Origin: Hanleya hanleyi
Lineage: Eukaryota; Mollusca; Polyplacophora; Lepidopleurida; Hanleyidae
Assembly: GCA_036873755.1 (NCBI GenBank)
Contig: JAVTVY010017254.1
Span: forward strand, 1 to 64,000
Direction of reading: 5' to 3'
Length of the DNA stretch: 64,000 nt
The notes under the pieces are model-generated. The model was not told the origin of the DNA. It saw only the letters and a program-made list of their open reading frames with translations, and searched no databases. Position numbers and translations under genes: made by a program. Positions 1-13,024 of the stretch are shown here, piece by piece (the stretch's first letter is position 1; every line of letters begins with the position of its first letter).

Positions 1-241
1 TGTTCTGATTTTGTAAATCTGATATGCCTAGTAATATCCTGATAATTCCCGTGTCGTATAGAGGCGTAGGGAGCTCAAGGAATTACAAGTAATACGGCGA
101 GAGGTGGACTCTGTTCCGACCATTTGCTCGTATACTTGGCCAGATAACCAGATGCCATCGTGATGCCTTGGAGTGCCTTCGTCCTAGGAGTGTCTTCGTC
201 CCTTGGAGTCCCTTCGTCTCTGGCATGGTCTGTTCCTATAC

Positions 242-1227
242 TTACCGAATTGTCGGGATCTTGCTTGCTTGAGCGGCGCCCCCCCCCCTTCTTTTTCTTG
301 ATGGGACTGGTGGACTAAGCGCTGAGGCTGTAGCTAACGAGCCCAACGTAGTCACTCTGTCTGTATGTACAGACATGTCCCCAAGATATGAGTTGACAGT
401 CCGGGCAAGGGCGTGGACGATATCGTCCAGTTTCCCCAAAGCGGCCAGGACATCGCAAAGCTGTAATCTCGTGAGATGATGCCTTAAACAAAAGGGGAGC
501 ATCGATGGCGAGTTGATAAGTCCAGAGTATCGTCTTCCTCAGCCAGGCTGCAATTATGTTCTCAGTAATATCTGCAGATGCTCCTGGCTGTAGAGATAAA
601 AAACAGGAGACGTCTGAAACCTCAGTAGAATCTGTAGGGCTCTAACTGGACATACAAGTCTGTCATCTTCAGCGGACCCACGAAGTCTGTAAGTACTGGA
701 ATCTGATATAGTCTCTGGGCACATGGTCCCTGACGTGTGGATTCACTCTAGGCGATGAATTCCGGGATCAGGCGAAGAGGTATGGTTTCCCAACCTGCGG
801 TCCATGTCAGGGAACTGTGCTCCAATGCGTGAAGCTCCGATACTCTAGTGGCTGAAGCGAACGCTGTTAGGAAGGCTGTCTTGTAGGGCAGGCCCTGATT
901 GTAGCCGTCCTAAAGTCAACTAGGACTCTGGATAGCGCTGAACGGTATCCCTCTATGGTGCTTGGCTTGAATTCCTTATCTTGATGCAGATGTAACAGGA
1001 AGTCAGCTATCATCGGCACAGAGGCAGTGTCGGGGTCGATGTCTCTGGTCCAACACCGGGTACAGTTGAGAGGTTGATGATCTGTCTGCCGTCGTCATCG
1101 CCTCTGTAACTGGTCTTGAAAGGCCTCGGTCTGCAAGGAAGTCCCCGATAGTCTGCAGACGTGAAGATTGAGCCACTGTAGATCGTGGTGCAGTATGCCA
1201 TGTCGCTGGTCTAGTAGCCGGGGCCAC
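242..1227 (-). pseudogene. Tyrosine recombinase remnant of the DIRS-like element
   Basis: Three minus-strand frames carry recombinase-like segments. The N-terminal end (about 1200-1040) reads IGDFLADRGLSRPVTEAMTT. The middle (about 1000-780) contains EFKPSTIEGYRSALSRVL and, after a frame change, ATRVSELHALEHSSLTW, which resembles the recombinase core. The C-terminal end (about 420-300) reads NSYLGDMSVHTDRVTTLGSL, whose Tyr sits where the catalytic Tyr is expected in DIRS recombinases. In-frame stops and frameshifts separate the segments, so no active enzyme can be made. Assignment is from motif memory, without a profile search. Confidence 0.6.
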
Positions 1228-1257
1228 GGGCAGCTGACAAGGCAGGTCGGTCAGAAG

Positions 1258-2712
1258 TCAGATTAATGACGGGAACCACGGGCGATGCGGCCACCACAGT
1301 ATCCCGAGCAGGATAAGGGCGTTGTGCTCTGTTATCTTGGTCAAGACTGCCTGTATAAGCGCTGTCGGTGGAAAAGCGTAGGCGATGAGGCTGTACCAAC
1401 TGAAGACATCGTGTCGACTGCCCAGACTTGTGGGTCGAGTGTCGGACCGACGAAGATCGGTAGCTGAGCGTTGTCCCAAGTCGCAAATAGGTCTACTAGG
1501 GGCTGTTCCCAGGTCGATGCCACCAGACGAAAAACCTCTGTATGGAGATGCCACTCCGTCTGTAGGACTTTGTCCGGTCATGAAAGACTGTCTGCAACGA
1601 CGTTCAAATGCCTGGGTACATGTCGTGCCCGGATCCGGCATAGATGAATCTGTGTGCAGGTGAAAAGTATCCACGTCTCCTGGAACAACAGCCGGGACTT
1701 CGTCCCCCCCAACTTGTTGATGTAGCTCACTACTGTCGTGTTGTCTGTGGCGACCAGGAGTGACTTGCCAAACAGCTGAGAAACTCCAGTGGATGACTGC
1801 CATGTTCACTGCTGCCATTCCCAGTACGTTGATGTGCTGTGTTTCCTGTTGTGGCGACCACCTGCCGGATATCTTAAAGTCTCCCAGGTGGGCTCCCCAG
1901 CCCGTGAGTGATGCGTCGGAGAAAAGGTTCATGTCCGGCGGTGTCCAACGAAGTGGAATCCCGAACATCACATTCCCCCTGGACTGCCACCATTCCAGGA
2001 ACTGATGCAGATGCTGAGGAACTGGAACCCGGGGGTTGATAGTCGGAGCTCGCAGGAACGGCTGCAGATGAAACTGTAGTGGTCGTGACTGAAGTCGCCC
2101 ATACTGTGTCAGATCTTGAGTGGATGTCAATAATCCCATCAGGCTTGCCAAGGATGTAAGGCTGTACAATCGCAGACTGCAGGAGGAACAGCCCTCCAAC
2201 GTAGATATCTCTAAGGAAGATGATACGTTGCTTGTCCGTCGTGGAATCCATGTGCCGACTACTTGTTGCCGGACTAATGGGCCCTTCAAAGCTGTGAACG
2301 CCGCATCGGTGAATGCTAGGTCCCGGGTGACTGGTAGAGTAGTTCCATCCAACGGTGCTCTAGTGGTTGAACTATCTGTGTTCAAGTGACGAAGGCCGTG
2401 CCGCTGAACTGGCATTGACGGTCTGGTGGGAACGCCGGAAGTGACAACCATCGGGAGTCAGGGTCTAAATCTGTAGTGTTGAATACACTCAGTAGGCAAC
2501 CGGCTCCATCACCTAGTCCGGTCTCTACTGTCATCCAGTAGAAATTGGAGTCCCAAGTCTGTTCCGGAATCTGGATCCGCATTTCGGATTATAGATGACT
2601 TGATACCTGAGTCCTGTATGATGGATGGGTCTATGTTGACTTGGGCTTGGAAGGAAGGACCCTCAGTCTGGATCTGAACTTGTCCACTGTAGACCGGATG
2701 CCTCGTTTCCAA
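1258..2712 (-). pseudogene. RT/RNase H/methyltransferase-like remnant, DIRS type
   Basis: The 397-codon minus frame (2451-1258) contains an RNase H-like segment NLFSDASLTGWGAHLG at about residues 175-190, followed by SGRWSPQQETQHINVL. It ends with LIAYAFPPTALIQAVLTKI and PHRPWFPSLI, the DIRS methyltransferase-like tail. Another frame (1523-1341) carries PLVDLFATWDN and the DPQVWAVD motif of the same domain. The reverse transcriptase palm with its Y-x-D-D box was not seen in any frame, so the RT core appears deleted or too decayed to read. The recombinase remnant follows directly downstream. Confidence 0.65.
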
Positions 2713-5700
2713 GAAACGAGTTAGTTGAGTCCGACTAACCGCTTCCTCCGAGATCTGGACTCCTAGATCACGATCTTGGGTGTAGATGAAGACCGAGGTT
2801 ATCCGATGGAAAGTAGGATGATCATAGAAGAAGTGTCAGAAGCTGGAGTAGACCTCACGATGAAACTTGGGCAGGATGAAGGGATGACTACTGGTTTGAA
2901 GGTGAAACTGAAAACCATCCGTTCCGACAGCGAGGCTGCTCTTGCTCCGGTCGGAAGATTCCCTCTTTACCCTGAATCTGTGCTTTCCCGTAAGGATGAA
3001 GCTACTCTGAGTATCTTGCTTGGGTGGCGACCCCCTGTTAGTCTTGCCCTTGCCTTAGCCTTGTCTACCGAAAAGGCGTTGACTGCTCCAGTCATCCGTG
3101 ATGTCCTGTCATCATTGACGGTGGCATGGTAGTCGGAAATAGCTCTGTCTAGGAGGTGAAGTTGACGTCTGGGTCCTAAATCGACTTGCTGTAGCTGTAA
3201 GGGACCAGTTGGTATATGAAGTAACGCTATGATGGGTTAACATCATGCTCTGTACCATACCGGCTTATCTTGCTTGAAGTCCGACTGTCGGTGTCTTGGT
3301 ACATTCCAAAAGTTCGTCTATGATGAAGTGTCGGCAGTAGCAGGCAGCTGTACCGCTGGGGGAAGATGACTGTGACCCGTAACAGCACTTGACTTCAAAG
3401 GAACTTGAAAGGATAAGTCTTGATCTGTAAGTCCGGGTCCAGATCCAGAATGCTAGTCGGAAGTCCGGTCACTGCTCTGGTAGTTCCGATAACTGTAAGG
3501 TGGTGTCTGATTCCAAAGATAAACTTGGAAGCTGACTCTCGGCTCAATAAAGGTCCGTAGTAGAAGTAGAAGACTCTCGCTTCAATGGTTGGGATTCTGT
3601 CTGTGTACAGCCGTGACCCGTGGTCCCGCTGTTGAGTAAGGCCGTGCTGGCCTAGTGGGGTCCAGGGCCGTGATGTCTCGGTGTTCCGGCGCTCTGTATA
3701 GGGACATGATGTGCCGGGGTGCCGTCGCTCTAGAAGTCCTGATGCTCTGTGTAGGGCCGTGACTTCTCGGAGCCTCGATGTTCTGTGTAGGGTTGTGACT
3801 TCTCGGAGTCTCGATGCTCTGTGTAGGACCATGACTTCTCGGTGTCTCGATGTTCTGTGCTGGCCGTGAAGTCTCGGAGTTCCGGTGCTCTGTATAGGCC
3901 GCGCCTTCCAGGGTCCGGGTCTATGTCTCTGACCTCCTTGAAGATGAGTGATGATCCCGATCTGTGCACCGAACTGTAATGTTGTCCACTGCACTGTGAT
4001 ACGGCACTAGGCCGCGGTCAGGTTCGTGGACTTGTCTCTTCTCTCGACTTGCGAAGACTTGGATGAACGGGAGCTGACAACGTCTTCTCCAACTGACGTC
4101 TTCTCCAATGAAGCCAAACTTGACTTGACTTCAATCTTCAGAGAAAGCTGCGAAGACTTGCTGACTATGTCTTCTCCGATGAAGCAAATCTTGACGACTT
4201 TAATCTTCAGAGAATTCTTCGGCCTTCGGGAATGCGGCTTGAATCCACCGCTGTACCACCGAAATTCCGGCGTAGACGAATAAAGTTGAAATCCCGGTAT
4301 CGTTGTGATGAACGGCTGTGTTCCCGGGATCTTCATGCTGTAGCACGGGTCCGAGCTGTCTCCGGAACCGTGGTGTAGCGTTCTGGCTAAGTCCGTCCTA
4401 AGTAATCCGTACTGTGTAAGTCCGTGACTTCTATGTGCGGCTTCACGGTGTTCTGGATAAGTCCGTTCCCAATAGGTCCGTGATCTGCTTGCGCCGGGGT
4501 ACGACTTCGAACTCTGGATCTGTCCATGTTATGGCCCAGAAGGTTCACCAGTAGCCGGGTCTGTGCATCGGTATCGGAGTATCGTGCATCGGTATCAGAG
4601 TACCGTCGATCTGTATAGTCTTGAATTCTCTCGGTATCCCGGTAGTCCCTGTAGGCTCTTGGCTTGACGGGGTCTCGGAGTTCTGCATTGGGCCGTGATT
4701 TCTCGGAGCCATGGTCCCGTATGCTGATCTAAAGTCCGTGACCTCTTAGATGTGGACTCCCGGTGAGATGTAGACTCTCGGCGTACTGGATAAGTCCGTT
4801 CTTCATAGGTCCGTGTCGTTTCCTGTTCTGGGGTACGGCTCCGGACTCCAGTCCCGTCTCTGGAAGGAACCTCTCTCTCCGATGGTCGGGTCCGAGGTGC
4901 TCTGGAGTCGGAGTCCCGGCGCTCTGTATGGGGCCGTGACTTCTCGGGATCCCGGTGCTCCGTGTAGGTCCGTGGCTTATTGGAAGCTCGGTGTTCTGTA
5001 TAAGGCCGTGACATCTCGGAGCCGTGGTCCCGTTGTACTGTGCGGGGCCGAGCTGAGCTGGTGTCGAGGTCCCGTTCCGGCGATCGAATCCGTGTCTTAG
5101 ACTTCTCTTGGTAGTCCCGGTCTGTGCTCCGGACTGTAGACTTGTCCACCGTTCCAGCCTGTAGCTCCAGGGTATGGCTCTTCGCCGGGTCCCGGCTCTA
5201 CACCGGGTCCCGGCTAGAAGACTTGTCTTTCTTGAATTGCGGAGACTTGGATGAATGGGAAACTGTTATCCGAGGTCTGCCCAGATCCGTGGTTGTAACG
5301 GCTCCGGTGTAGAGTCCGTGACAGCATCTTCTCCGGTGAACTTGAACTGGACCGTGGAGCCGTGTCTTGAGTCTGTGACTTGTTCACCGTCTCGAAATGT
5401 AGCTCCAGGGTACTGCTCTTCGCCGGTTCCCGGCTAGTAGACGTGTCCTTCTTGAAGACCTGTCTTTCTTGCCGTCTTGCTGGCGAACTTGAACTGGACC
5501 GTGGAGCCGTGTGTCTTGTATCCGTGAAGGGTCTGTTCTGTTTCATGGGACTGTACAGTATGAATGATCTGTGAAGATTCCACTGGCGCTGATAGGAAAA
5601 CTTCGTTTACAGCCAAGTCGCTGAAGAGGGCCTGAGTAGCTTGCTTCTCAGCTGGACACCTTGCCAGGTCAGTGGCCGCTCTCCGGAGTTGACTGCGTCG

Positions 5701-5800
5701 GCCATAGGATAGCTATGCCAGGTCACGTCGTCCCAGTCTGCACATTCACGGCATGTCACTTGACTGTAACACACCTGTGCCCTGCACTTGAAACAAAGAA
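2713..5800 (-). pseudogene. Gag-like region of the DIRS-like element with 12-residue repeats
   Basis: Minus frames here are rich in Arg, Ser, Glu and Thr. They repeat a 12-residue unit close to YTEHRDSEKSRP (frames 3994-3395, 3969-3730 and 5149-4595). Near the 5' end (about 5800-5690) one frame reads CFKCRAQVCYSQVTCRECAD, a Cys-rich motif that may be a zinc-binding segment. Several frameshifts divide the region. Plus-strand frames over the same span, such as 2776-3132, are shadows. Gag identity is inferred from position upstream of the pol remnant. Confidence 0.45.
3640..3930 (-). repeat. 36-bp tandem repeat inside the gag-like region
   Basis: A unit close to 'ggccgtgacttctcggag' plus 'tcgatgttctgtgtag' repeats about seven to eight times with point changes. 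The 36-bp period keeps the minus frame and gives the 12-residue protein repeat. A more diverged set of the same unit continues at about 4670-5060. Confidence 0.75.
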
Positions 5801-5830
5801 ATGCAAGTCTTTAACTGGTTAAAACTGACG

Positions 5831-6125
5831 ACATGATTCGTTTCTTTATTATTCTTTATAGTTTGGGTGACTACGTTAGTTCATAATGAACTCACGGGAG
5901 AAAAAAATAACCCTAGGGTGCGTCTATAACAACCAAAAGTTACTGTTTACAGGAGCTCTTTCAAAACACGTCTTGCTACCAAGACTGCAAAGGAAAAAGA
6001 GGAAGGGCATGCGCGGAGAACACGCCACCTAGCGGACGATCGACGAGACGATCAGGGGAGATAATTTCTTCGCAGGAGATCTCCAAAATGGAGGGAATAT
6101 GGCATACATTGATAGCAGGTTAAGA
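5831..6125. other. AT-rich junction without recognised gene
   Basis: This stretch lies between the DIRS-like element and the first satellite array. A 100-bp GC-richer patch near 6005-6100 contains cggacgatcgacgagacgat. No reading frame, TIR or splice pattern was recognised. Confidence 0.5.
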
Positions 6126-6650
6126 TTTGAGACACAAATATTCAATATATTGTCTGTTCTCAAACGTCACCTACATATTTAAATGCGAATATATACTAAT
6201 TAGATGATATTATAAAGGTGCTAAATATTGAATATATTGTCCTTTCTCCGACACGGTGTTACAGATATTTTAATGCGAATTTCTTCTAATTAGAGTAGAT
6301 TATACAAGTGCTAAATATTGAATATATTGCCTTTTCGGACTGCGAATCTCTTCTATTTAGTAGAGATTATAAAAGTTCTAAATATTGAATATATTATCTT
6401 TTCCCAGCCGCCAGCTAGATATTTAACTGCGAATCTCTTCTAATTAGATGATATTATCAAAGTGCTACATATTCAATAAAGACGTCAGCTACATATTTAT
6501 GTGCGAATCTATTCTAATTAGATATTATAAAGGTGCTAAATATTGAATATATTGTCCTTTCTCCGACACGGTGTTACAGATATTTTAATGAGAATATATT
6601 CTAATTAGACTACATGTAGATTATAAAAGTGCTAAATATTGAATATAGAT
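6126..6650. repeat. Satellite array, about 86-bp monomers (copy 1)
   Basis: About six monomers share the core gctaaatattgaatatattg and the spacer gcgaatctcttctaattag. Successive monomers carry different inserts (ctgttctc, cctttctccgacacgg, a shortened ttttcgg type, cttttcccagcc, then a tatcaaag type), and the order matches the array at 60.1-61.6 kb. Confidence 0.9.
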
Positions 6651-6803
6651 GCTATTAAAGTAACCCACTTTTCTGCCTACTGCGAAGTTTAGCAAAAATA
6701 TCTGCACAATATTGCCAAGTATGCTATTTTGCACCATGTTAAAGCATAGGAAATTTGAAAAGTATCTTAAAAAAAGCCAATCCTGCACCTAACTCCCAAT
6801 ACA
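6651..6803. repeat. Conserved 3' flank of the satellite element (copy 1)
   Basis: The sequence following the array (atgctattaaagtaaccc through agccaatcctgcacctaact) is repeated with about 90% identity by eye at 61641-61801 after the second array. The similarity ends abruptly at about 6803, marking a repeat boundary. The array and this flank therefore look like parts of one dispersed element. Confidence 0.85.
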
Positions 6804-8390
6804 GGACAATCAAAATTGGACAGTTCTTTGTTTACCAATGTACCATGGTATGTTGTATCAGATTTAATAAATTGTCCCACACAAATTGGTGCCATGTGCA
6901 TACATGTATGCATATGCTTTGTGCCTTCGCTGTTATATATAAGCCGCTGCAAAAAGTTTGATCGCCTGCATTGACTTCTTATAGTCATGCAGATATAATC
7001 TCTCTATTCCTACAAAAACTATGCCCCTTACATGTCCCGCTAATTGTGATTGGTTATCATCTTACTTTACATTGACTAGCGAACTTCATGGCAATTGGAC
7101 AGAGTGATGGGGTAGCTAAGCGGGTGTGGCGTAAAAGCCAGACAGTTTTAATCTGCATGATTCAGATCTCCCAAAGTATATGACCGATTGACTGCAGAGC
7201 GTAATTGCTATGGTGAAGGCATGCGGCATCTGGACATTCTGCAAAGTAGGGTAATTTTAAACTAGGTATTTGAATGCTGCAGCATATTCCATGTTTGTAA
7301 ATCACAAATCGCCACCCCTTCCCTCAAAAAAAACAAAAAACATCCTTAGCTCAGAAAGAGGAAATGTTTGAAAATTCAATAACTCAATATAGCAGGATGA
7401 AAATCTAACCAGGTCACCAGCAGGTAGATGTAGAACATTTCACTGCCCTAGTTTATGTGTATTTTGCTAGAGAGCTAGGTTTTGATGAAAATGTTCAAGT
7501 CTAAAAATGGGAGGGAAAAGAGCAAAAACTAAACAGGCTGATAATCGAATTACCCATTTACAGGTATGAAGACATGTAACCAAAATTCAATCCTGTATGT
7601 TGAATAGCTTTTCTTGCTAGAAAACAAAGTCGGAACGAAGGAGGAACAGATGAAAACAAAGATGCTCTGAGCTACATTCACGAAGAGGAAGCATAAAATA
7701 ACATAGGAGTCCAGCATACATGAACAAAAATTACAAAATAAAATTTGTAACATTGAGTCTTAGGTGATTTGTTGGGAAAAGCTTAAATCGGTCATAATCG
7801 AAACAGGGCTTAAATATTTGTTATTTGTCATGTTGAAGTTAAGTGCCTATACACTGTAGCTGGAAATACCTGCATGGCTCGCCGCTGCAATGACATTGCA
7901 GATTTTCTACTAGCAGCTAAACCATGCAGCTACATGTAGGCATGTACTGGTCAAATGGTGACAGCTTAAATCAATAAGGGCATTTGAATGGACAATACAG
8001 TTCTAAACCAATAGTGAATTCATGTATCATGAAATGTACTCCCCATTCCAAAGTCTTTAAACTTAAATTATAAGAAGAGTTCCAAGTATAAATTTTACTA
8101 CATGTATTTACTGGCTATGGTTTACTCTTGTAATCAAACCACAAGCTTGGGATAAGACGAAAGAGCATAATATGTACAAAATCCCATTTGTCAAGAATAA
8201 AGACTCCCTGCTGTAGATCCAAGATCACACAGGTTAATTCATGCACAAAAACTGGGCCAGTTTTGCTTGTTCAACAGTTCATTTAATGGAAGGATGCAGT
8301 GAGAGTCAGTAATTTCCATTACAGCCTAATTGGATAAGCACTGCATTAATTAGAATATACACCATATGTCATTATGAGTCCTTCATGACC
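6804..8390. other. No gene recognised
   Basis: AT-rich sequence with frequent tacatgta motifs. Short frames on both strands have no recognisable motifs. No TIR or tandem array was noticed. Confidence 0.5.
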
Positions 8391-9740
8391 TGATGAGGGC
8401 TGTTCCAGAAAAAAATACATGGGGGGGGGGGGAAGGTATTTTTGAATTTTACCCACCACCTATAGAAATGTTAGGCCTCCAGGAGCCACTATCCATAGAA
8501 ATTGTTAATCTTCGAAGACCACCACCCATAGAAAGGTTATTACTCTTGTACAACCCACCACTCATAGAAATCTCTCGGTAATATTAGCTGTGCTCCATAT
8601 AATGTTTCAAACCACTGTATACATGTACAGGCATGGGGTGCACTCCGCACTAGGCCACGGTTTCGCACAAATGGCCCCTGCCTAATTTCATAATAAGGAA
8701 GGTCGCCTGTTTTTGACAGCATGGTAATTCTTCTTCCCTTTCTATAGTATCATCCTGCTGGACGTAATCATTTCTTCAAACGAGGATATAACAATTGCTT
8801 GCTTATCGCATCTACGCGCCACTACAGAGTTAATCGTTTCGGGAATTCAATATCTGGCAGGACAAAATTCTCACTTTTTCGGGGAACGAAAATGATGATT
8901 CCCTTATGGCGATAAAATTTTACAAAAAACGAGTAGGTCGACCCCGTTTTTTCCCGCTTTTTAAAATGCCCATTGGACGGAGAAACTTTCACAAGTCTAA
9001 CAAGAAAATCATTTCGTTTGTTTTCTCTGGATGGTGGGTCGAATTTGGCACATTTTCGTACATTTTATGGAGTTTTTCAGAAAAGTTGAAGAAGGTTTAA
9101 GGAGGATTGCACGTCTTTCCTTTTCAATTTGAATAGCTCACGTGTCTCCTGGAATAATGGCATGGGTGTGCCCATTCAGAAAATATATACTTTCACAGGG
9201 GTTTTGTTAAAGATTTTACATATATTTAAGGCCGAAGACCCGAACCCATGTCTATTTTAACCGCACATCATTTAGGTGTGGAATGCACCCATGGATGATT
9301 AAAGAGCTCCAAAGATGTCTGACAACAAGGTGTTTTGTTAACTGTCACACCAAACGACTGACTGGATGGACTAGCTCCAATACGGATTGTTGCAGTGGTA
9401 CAAAATCTCACCATGCCAGAGATTTGACGGAAGTACAAGGATCGGAAAACTTTGGAAATCGGCAAACTTCGGAAAACGGCCGAATGGTTGCGAACTGGTA
9501 TGGAAGACAACTCTTGCCGCCTTGTCACCACTCACCAATAGATGGTGCTAGAAAATGCAATACACTGTTCAAGACGACAGAAAACGAAACGAAGATTTCG
9601 TTACATCGAAAGTCATGTGCCGATTCGGTAAGATCCCACCACATATAGAAATAAATTTTTGACATCGACACCCACTACCAACAGAATACTATAATCTACA
9701 ACCACCCACAGAAATACAATTCGTAATAAAACTAGAGCCT
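8391..9740. other. Poly-G tract and dispersed 'caccMatagaaat' motifs; no gene
   Basis: A run of G occurs at about 8422-8432. The motif cacccatagaaa and close variants occurs about four times between 8450 and 8575, then again near 9640-9705 as caccacatatagaaat and ccacccacagaaat; a related copy lies near 10822. The overlapping frames at 9283-9648 (+) and 9268-9531 (-) have no recognised domain. The motif spacing looks like a decayed, expanded repeat. Confidence 0.35.
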
Positions 9741-11176
9741 TAGGCACTGAAACGGAGCAATTTAAATGTCGAAATAGGCTGTTGGAATAATTCCACTAAC
9801 TCTTTGATGTTCCATCCCATGGCGAAGAGCTACACAATTTTTCCAGTCTCACAATTCTTTCAACAAAGATCTCTAGTGAATTATTGTAATTGTACATGTT
9901 ATACATGTATATATTAAAAAAAAATTGTGACAGATGGGACAAATTCCTAATTTATTATGAAACCGACTTAATGATATGATAAATTATGTCTTTATAGGGG
10001 ATTAAAGAAAGCATATATCCTTCAGCAGTAAATGACAAAAAAATCAGTATTGGGATACAATGTAAAAACCTTATCATTAGATGGGAAGAGTCCTCTCATG
10101 GTATCATCTTATATATACATGTACCTCCTGCTGTCAGTACACTCCCAGTTTGGGAGGTTACAGTCAAGTGATAAAGTAAACACTGAATTACTGGATCATG
10201 GAGCTAAGAAATTCTCCAGCTGGTACATGTAGGTCAATTATATTTAAACAGGATGCCTGTAATTGACCCTATCCAGCCAAGTGAACCAAGGCAGAGGGTC
10301 TTGAGGGGTAAGCTTAAATGGCGAAAATTCCAAACTGTAACTCAACACACATATTTCATGAAAATGTAAATGAATACAGGCAAACAGAAATATCCCATTG
10401 TTTTCTACAATGAATTACACTTATACTGGTATTATTTAATATTAAATTACTGCCCAAACACGCTTTCTAATGAGAATGAGTTAGTCCCACAAAATCACTC
10501 AACATGTGCCTCTCAAAATCTGTGGTTTAGCAGACGACATATTTTGATCACGAAAGTAGTGCCACTGGAAAATGAACGAAAACATGCATAAAATTAGATA
10601 AATGAAAATGTAACTTAAACATATCAGACCTGCAACTATACGCGAACATTAAAAACACAGAAACCTGGACACTCTAAAGAAGGAAGTTTCAGACCTCTTT
10701 CTTGTCGTGTAAGAACTCTATCTTTTGCTGTGTTAGCAAGACACAGAGCTGGTGCTCAATTTTTTCTGACTACAAGACAGGACCATTAGTCCCTACAGGC
10801 CTACATCGCCCGGTGAAAAGGACCACCCACAGAAAAATATATCAAGTGCCTTCCGGTCCCCTCATGCATTTTTTTTCTGGAACAGCAGAGTCCAGATGAA
10901 TTCAATTATATGTCTACTGCACATGTTTCTGGTGTCTACCATAATAGGGCTATTTGAATGAATGAAACTGAAAGTGAATAGAAAAAGACAGTTTTAAGAT
11001 TAAATGCAAAGGTTTTCGCATTTTCCTTTTATCTACATGTATAGGCTAGATAATGATAAACCTATCTACTTCACTTGGTTTTATTTAAGACTATAGACCA
11101 GGAATAGAAAAGTCCTCCAAAGTTGGTACATGTATTTCAAGCTATTCTTATTTCAGAAATGAAATCTGCATCACTT
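9741..11176. other. No gene recognised
   Basis: AT-rich DNA with only short frames and no recognisable protein motif. No array or TIR pair was seen. Confidence 0.5.
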
Positions 11177-11655
11177 CAGGGCTCCCACTGACCCATAGCC
11201 AAATATAGGGCAAAATATAGGGACATAATGGCCAAAATTTAGGGCAAATATAGGGATATAATGACCAAAATATAGGGCAAAATCCAGAAAACAGGGCACT
11301 TCAGTCACCAACAGGGATAATTACTTGTTAATTACAATCTCATAGGATCAATTATCCGAAAACAACAAAAGACAATGACCTCCACTCCACTAGTAAAGAA
11401 GAAACACAGTACAATTTAGGTTGGACACTTCTGACTCGGTCGCGTTGTTATTTTGAAGAAGTTAAATAAGCCAACTTTCCATGTATATGTATCACAATAA
11501 ATACAAGGTCAGAGCTGCGCGAAACAGAGCGAATAATCCTGAAAATATAGGAATAATAGGGCAAAATCAGTCAAATTTGAGAAAATATAGGAAAAAATAG
11601 GGGAGAGCAGAAAATATAGGGAAAAATAGGAAAAATAGGGCCAGTGGGAGCCCTG
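11177..11655. mobile_element. hAT-like non-autonomous element (MITE), 479 bp
   Basis: The ends are inverted repeats: cagggctcccactgaccc at the left and the complement of cagggctcccactggccc at the right. Both sides are flanked by tcactt (11171-11176 and 11656-11661). CAGGG-starting TIRs are typical of hAT elements, although their usual duplication is 8 bp and only 6 bp match here. The interior has no coding capacity and is filled with repeats of 'aaatatagggcaaaa'. Confidence 0.75.
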
Positions 11656-13024
11656 TCACTTTTGTATGATGCTAGTTTGTGATGTCACAGCAGACGGCCC
11701 AAAATTCAATACTTGTAATATTCAGCCTTCGGGTGGCTGGTCTGATGACTGTTTGCAGATTTCAATTCAGCTGGGCTTGAGGTAACCGTATCAACGTTAT
11801 AAAAGGTTATGGCATACAAAATACTTCAAATAACCAAGCGAAGCCAGTATATATGCAGCTATAGAATAAAAGCGCTCATATTGAGGCCCTCTGGTGTAAC
11901 ACGTCGTGAACGTTCTTCGAGCTGGCCATGGATCGATGTCGGAGCCATTCCAAGGAAATTCTTATGACATTTGTCTGAATGAAGAACTGTTCATGGCCAG
12001 AAAAAGAAGAAAAAGAAATTCCATCCAAATGTTTATGATATAACTGTTTTGACAGTTCCAAAACAGTTTCACTGCTGAATAAGCCACCATATTGCCTGTA
12101 TCAATTGTCAAGGCCTAATGTCATGTGACTCATTAACATACAGGTCAGGGCTGTCAAAAATATCACGTGATATATCATGTGACAATTGAAGCAAATATAG
12201 TGGCTGTGAAAAGTTTCAAAAAGATGAACACGGGCACTGAGCAACAATAGTGTGAACAATTGTAGTTCAATATATATTTTTTCGACAGTTAAGTACCGTA
12301 CACACAATTTGGGGACCATTGACAGCTCTTTATTGTGGCGAAATAGGCGAAAATTTTGTTGAATTAAGGCATTCTGGACATGGGTAGTATTACTCTGAGG
12401 ATCAAATCCTGGCAAGGAATATCTGGAAGGTACCTTCTCCACGCTCTGACACTCATGACACTGTGCCCGGTTTGATCATGTTTTAGTCCAGACATCCATG
12501 CATGCCTACGCTCAGGCAAAATCTGTTCAACTGTAAACAATTCAAACTTGAAGCATTTTCATTGGGCGTCGCAACTCCATTGAAGGTCTTGTTAATTTCA
12601 AATTGACTGTGCTGTGTTGGTAATATGCATATGCCCACCACTTTACCGCGGATGTCACTCCGATGTCGATTTCAGTTCGCTTCGGAGGTCTAGATTAATT
12701 TAGCCTGAAGTGTCAAATCTTTTAGATATTCTGTCCCAGGAGTTGATACTCAAAGTAGGACATGGGCTAAGATCCAAAAAATAACTTCAGTCAACCCCCA
12801 TTACTCTCATTAAAAAATTACTTTGATGGGAGTGTGAAATTTCTGCCACCAAGGTAGACCAATATTTCTAATAAAATATTCAACCTAGGCTATATACATG
12901 TAAAATATCGTTATGAAAAAAAGACCTTTGCATTTCACCTTTAACCATGTTAACTAACATGTTAATAGACAGCCGTTTTAAATGGATTTTGGAATATGAT
13001 AAAATCACATTAAATCAAACAAAA
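11656..13024. other. No gene recognised
   Basis: Minus-strand frames at 12101-12442 and 11876-12061 show no recognisable domain. A caggtcagggctgtcaaaa stretch near 12142 resembles the start of a hAT TIR, but no partner was found. Confidence 0.45.

Larger units (their letters stand above)
1..5830 (-). mobile_element. Decayed DIRS-like (tyrosine recombinase) retrotransposon
   Basis: Read on the minus strand, the block runs from a gag-like low-complexity region (about 5800-2700), through an RT/RNase H/methyltransferase-like remnant (2712-1258), to a tyrosine-recombinase-like remnant (1227-242). This is the DIRS order. The region is GC-richer than the rest of the window. Frames change repeatedly, so it is a dead copy. 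The left end runs off the window. The right edge is set at about 5830, where composition drops to AT-rich DNA; no inverted terminal repeat was identified there. The family call rests on the RNase H motif and the A-Y-A-F-P-P motif, both typical of DIRS polyproteins. Confidence 0.72.

Noticed and set aside
2776..3132. 118-codon plus-strand frame
   Set aside because: It lies opposite the DIRS gag-like region and has no recognisable domain; it is a shadow of GC-richer coding on the other strand.
9283..9648. 121-codon plus-strand frame
   Set aside because: No domain, overlapped by an equally long minus frame, and no splice or promoter context.
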